A DNA stretch of 6,622 nt, from NCBI GenBank assembly GCA_024280065.1, contig JAJRQX010000213.1:1-6622 (forward strand), given 5' to 3'. Under the pieces are notes generated by a model. That model did not search any database. It was not told the origin of the DNA and was given only the letters and a program-made list of their open reading frames with translations. Source of the stretch: Aquificota bacterium. GTDB lineage: Bacteria; Aquificota; Aquificia; Aquificales; Aquificaceae. Shown here piece by piece: positions 5,758 through 6,622 of the stretch. The stretch's first letter is position 1. Each line of letters opens with the position of its first letter. Both the position numbers and the translations under genes were made by a program.

Positions 5758-6252
5758 ATGAAGACACTCCTCATACACCTCATATTCATCCTCCTGTCAA
5801 TAAGCTCCTTAGCTTACATAGACAGACTAAAGGAGGAAGCAAAGGTATTTACTGAGGAGAGGAGCATAGCCAAGGAGGTGGAAATAAGGGTAGTGGGAGA
5901 GAGCGGGGAAGAGTGGTCCATAGAGGGAAAGGAGCTTCTGTCCCTTGGGAGAACAGTCAGGCTCAGGGAGGTCATCATGAGGTCAAGGGGTTATACGGTG
6001 GAGGCTGAGGAAGTGGTGGTGGACAGGAGAAAGAACGAGGCTGTCCTGAAGGGTGATGTGGAAATAAGGGGCGAGGCCCTTTTCGTTAAGACAGACTCCG
6101 CAAAGGTGAACTTCAACAGAAGCCTGATCACGGGAGATGGGGAGGTTTTTCTGTGGAGGGGGACCAACTACTTTGAGGGGAGGGGTTTCAGGGTGAACCT
6201 GAACCCACTCAGGGTTATAATAGCGAGGGTGAAGGCGAAGCATGATATATAG
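5758..6252 (+). CDS. lptC: LPS export protein LptC (inner-membrane bridge component)
   Basis: A 164-residue bitopic protein with one N-terminal membrane anchor (about residues 3-20, preceded by Lys2) and a periplasmic beta-jellyroll domain. In the Lpt machine LptC receives LPS from LptBFG and hands it to LptA. Visible family pattern: WSIEGKELL at 53-61 near the start of the periplasmic domain, then repeating short beta strands ending in Gly-x-Val turns, for example VLKGDVEIRGEALFVKTD (95-112) and ITGDGEVFLWRGTNYFEGRGFRV (124-146). LptC sequences diverge strongly, so the call rests on this pattern, the length (E. coli 191 aa) and especially the position between kdsC and lptA. It begins 3 bp after kdsC (TAAGGTATG), where AAGG is too close to be a good SD, suggesting coupling to kdsC. 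Its end overlaps lptA by 11 bp. Confidence 0.85.
   Translation: MKTLLIHLIFILLSISSLAYIDRLKEEAKVFTEERSIAKEVEIRVVGESGEEWSIEGKELLSLGRTVRLREVIMRSRGYTVEAEEVVVDRRKNEAVLKGDVEIRGEALFVKTDSAKVNFNRSLITGDGEVFLWRGTNYFEGRGFRVNLNPLRVIIARVKAKHDI
6216..6221 (+). promoter_or_regulatory. Possible -10 element (TATAAT) upstream of lptA
   Basis: A perfect TATAAT inside the 3' end of lptC ends 20 nt before the lptA ATG. A transcript starting about 7 nt downstream would still carry the AAGG (6232-6235) that is 6 nt from the start. It could be an internal promoter for lptA. No convincing -35 box is visible. Confidence 0.25.
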
Positions 6253-6622
6253 TGTGATCCTTCTCCTCACCCTGCTTACATTCGCGACCTCCCAGCCTAT
6301 AACGGGGGAGGCGGACAGCCTGATATTCCAGAAGGACAGGCTCATCTATCAGGGAAACGTGAGGCTCGTGAGGGGGGAGGCGGTCCTGAGGGCGAACAAG
6401 GTTACCATACTTCTGAACGAGGAGGGTAAACCCAGGAAGCTCATAGCGGAGGGTAACGTCCTGTACACCGAGCCGGGAAGAAGGGCAACCTCAGCTTACG
6501 CCGAGTATGACCTGACAGCGGAAGTGATAATACTCAGGGGCATGGCGAGGGTTGAGGAGGAGAAGAACCTGATAGAGGCTGAGGAGATAGTGTATGATAG
6601 AAGGAACAACACCCTGAGGGCA
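6242..6622 (+). CDS. lptA: LPS transport periplasmic protein LptA (OstA-like), 3'-truncated
   Basis: The frame is open from ATG 6242 to the window end, giving the first 127 residues. The N-terminus (MIYSVILLLTLLTFATS) is a signal peptide lacking a strong basic n-region, with cleavage plausible near residues 16-18, so the protein is periplasmic. The mature part has the OstA/LptA repeat style: ADSLIFQKDRLIYQGNVRLVRGEAVLRANKV (24-54), IAEGNVLYTEPGRRATSAYAEYD (68-90) and VIILRGMARVEEEKNLIEAEEIVYDRR (95-121), all Gly-containing beta-strand turns that stack into the LPS-carrying jellyroll bridge. It overlaps lptC by 11 bp and has an AAGG SD (6232-6235) inside lptC. Downstream, lptB would be expected but is outside the window. 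A truncated LptD N-terminus, which shares the OstA fold, is a less likely alternative given the gene order. Confidence 0.88.
   Translation, partial: MIYSVILLLTLLTFATSQPITGEADSLIFQKDRLIYQGNVRLVRGEAVLRANKVTILLNEEGKPRKLIAEGNVLYTEPGRRATSAYAEYDLTAEVIILRGMARVEEEKNLIEAEEIVYDRRNNTLRA

Noticed and set aside
5983..6345. 120-codon minus-strand frame opposite lptC/lptA
   Set aside because: No motif; both plus-strand genes are supported by family pattern and gene order.
1..6622. CRISPR arrays, tRNA/rRNA genes, insertion sequences, riboswitches (including an FMN element near ribE)
   Set aside because: No spaced direct repeats, no cloverleaf or rRNA signature, no transposase, and no non-coding stretch longer than about 22 bp in which a riboswitch could fit.

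Overview
The window reads as chromosomal DNA from a thermophilic Gram-negative bacterium, most likely of the Aquificales (Aquifex/Hydrogenobacter relatives). The clues are heavy use of AGG for Arg and ATA for Ile, Glu/Lys/Arg-rich compact proteins, genes packed with 0-20 bp gaps or short overlaps, and mixed-function gene strings. LPS genes (kdsC, lptC, lptA) show an outer membrane. The genus is inference; I cannot run a search.

Layout. Block A (1-3432, + strand) is a tight run of four genes: the C-terminal part of a c-di-GMP phosphodiesterase (EAL domain), a 94-aa protein I do not recognise, a DegT/DnrJ/EryC1/StrS-type PLP aminotransferase, and biotin carboxylase AccC. Block B (3429-4807, - strand) has pyrK (electron-transfer subunit of dihydroorotate dehydrogenase B) followed by ribE (riboflavin synthase). 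Its last gene converges on accC with a 4-bp overlap of the two stop codons. Block C (4830-6622, + strand) diverges from pyrK across a 22-bp AT-rich gap. It has an exported thioredoxin-fold protein, kdsC (Kdo-8-phosphate phosphatase), lptC, and lptA, which runs off the window end and was read by hand.

How the genes work together. kdsC-lptC-lptA is the classical LPS synthesis/export module (Kdo supply, then the periplasmic bridge carrying LPS to the outer membrane). The preceding thioredoxin may act in the same compartment. pyrK and ribE share flavin chemistry: RibE makes riboflavin, the precursor of the FAD that PyrK binds, and their start and stop codons overlap. Block A has no single pathway. 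EAL and DegT proteins both occur in cell-surface polysaccharide systems, while AccC belongs to acetyl-CoA carboxylase and lacks a neighbouring accB here.

No clearly new multi-gene system is visible. The most interesting signals are small: the TATAAT hexamers found all sit just upstream of start codons, two of them at the identical 8-nt distance; two divergent genes start without Shine-Dalgarno sites from a 22-bp gap; AccC has Gly in place of the near-invariant Thr of the MNTR motif; and an unrecognised small gene is wedged between the EAL and DegT genes.
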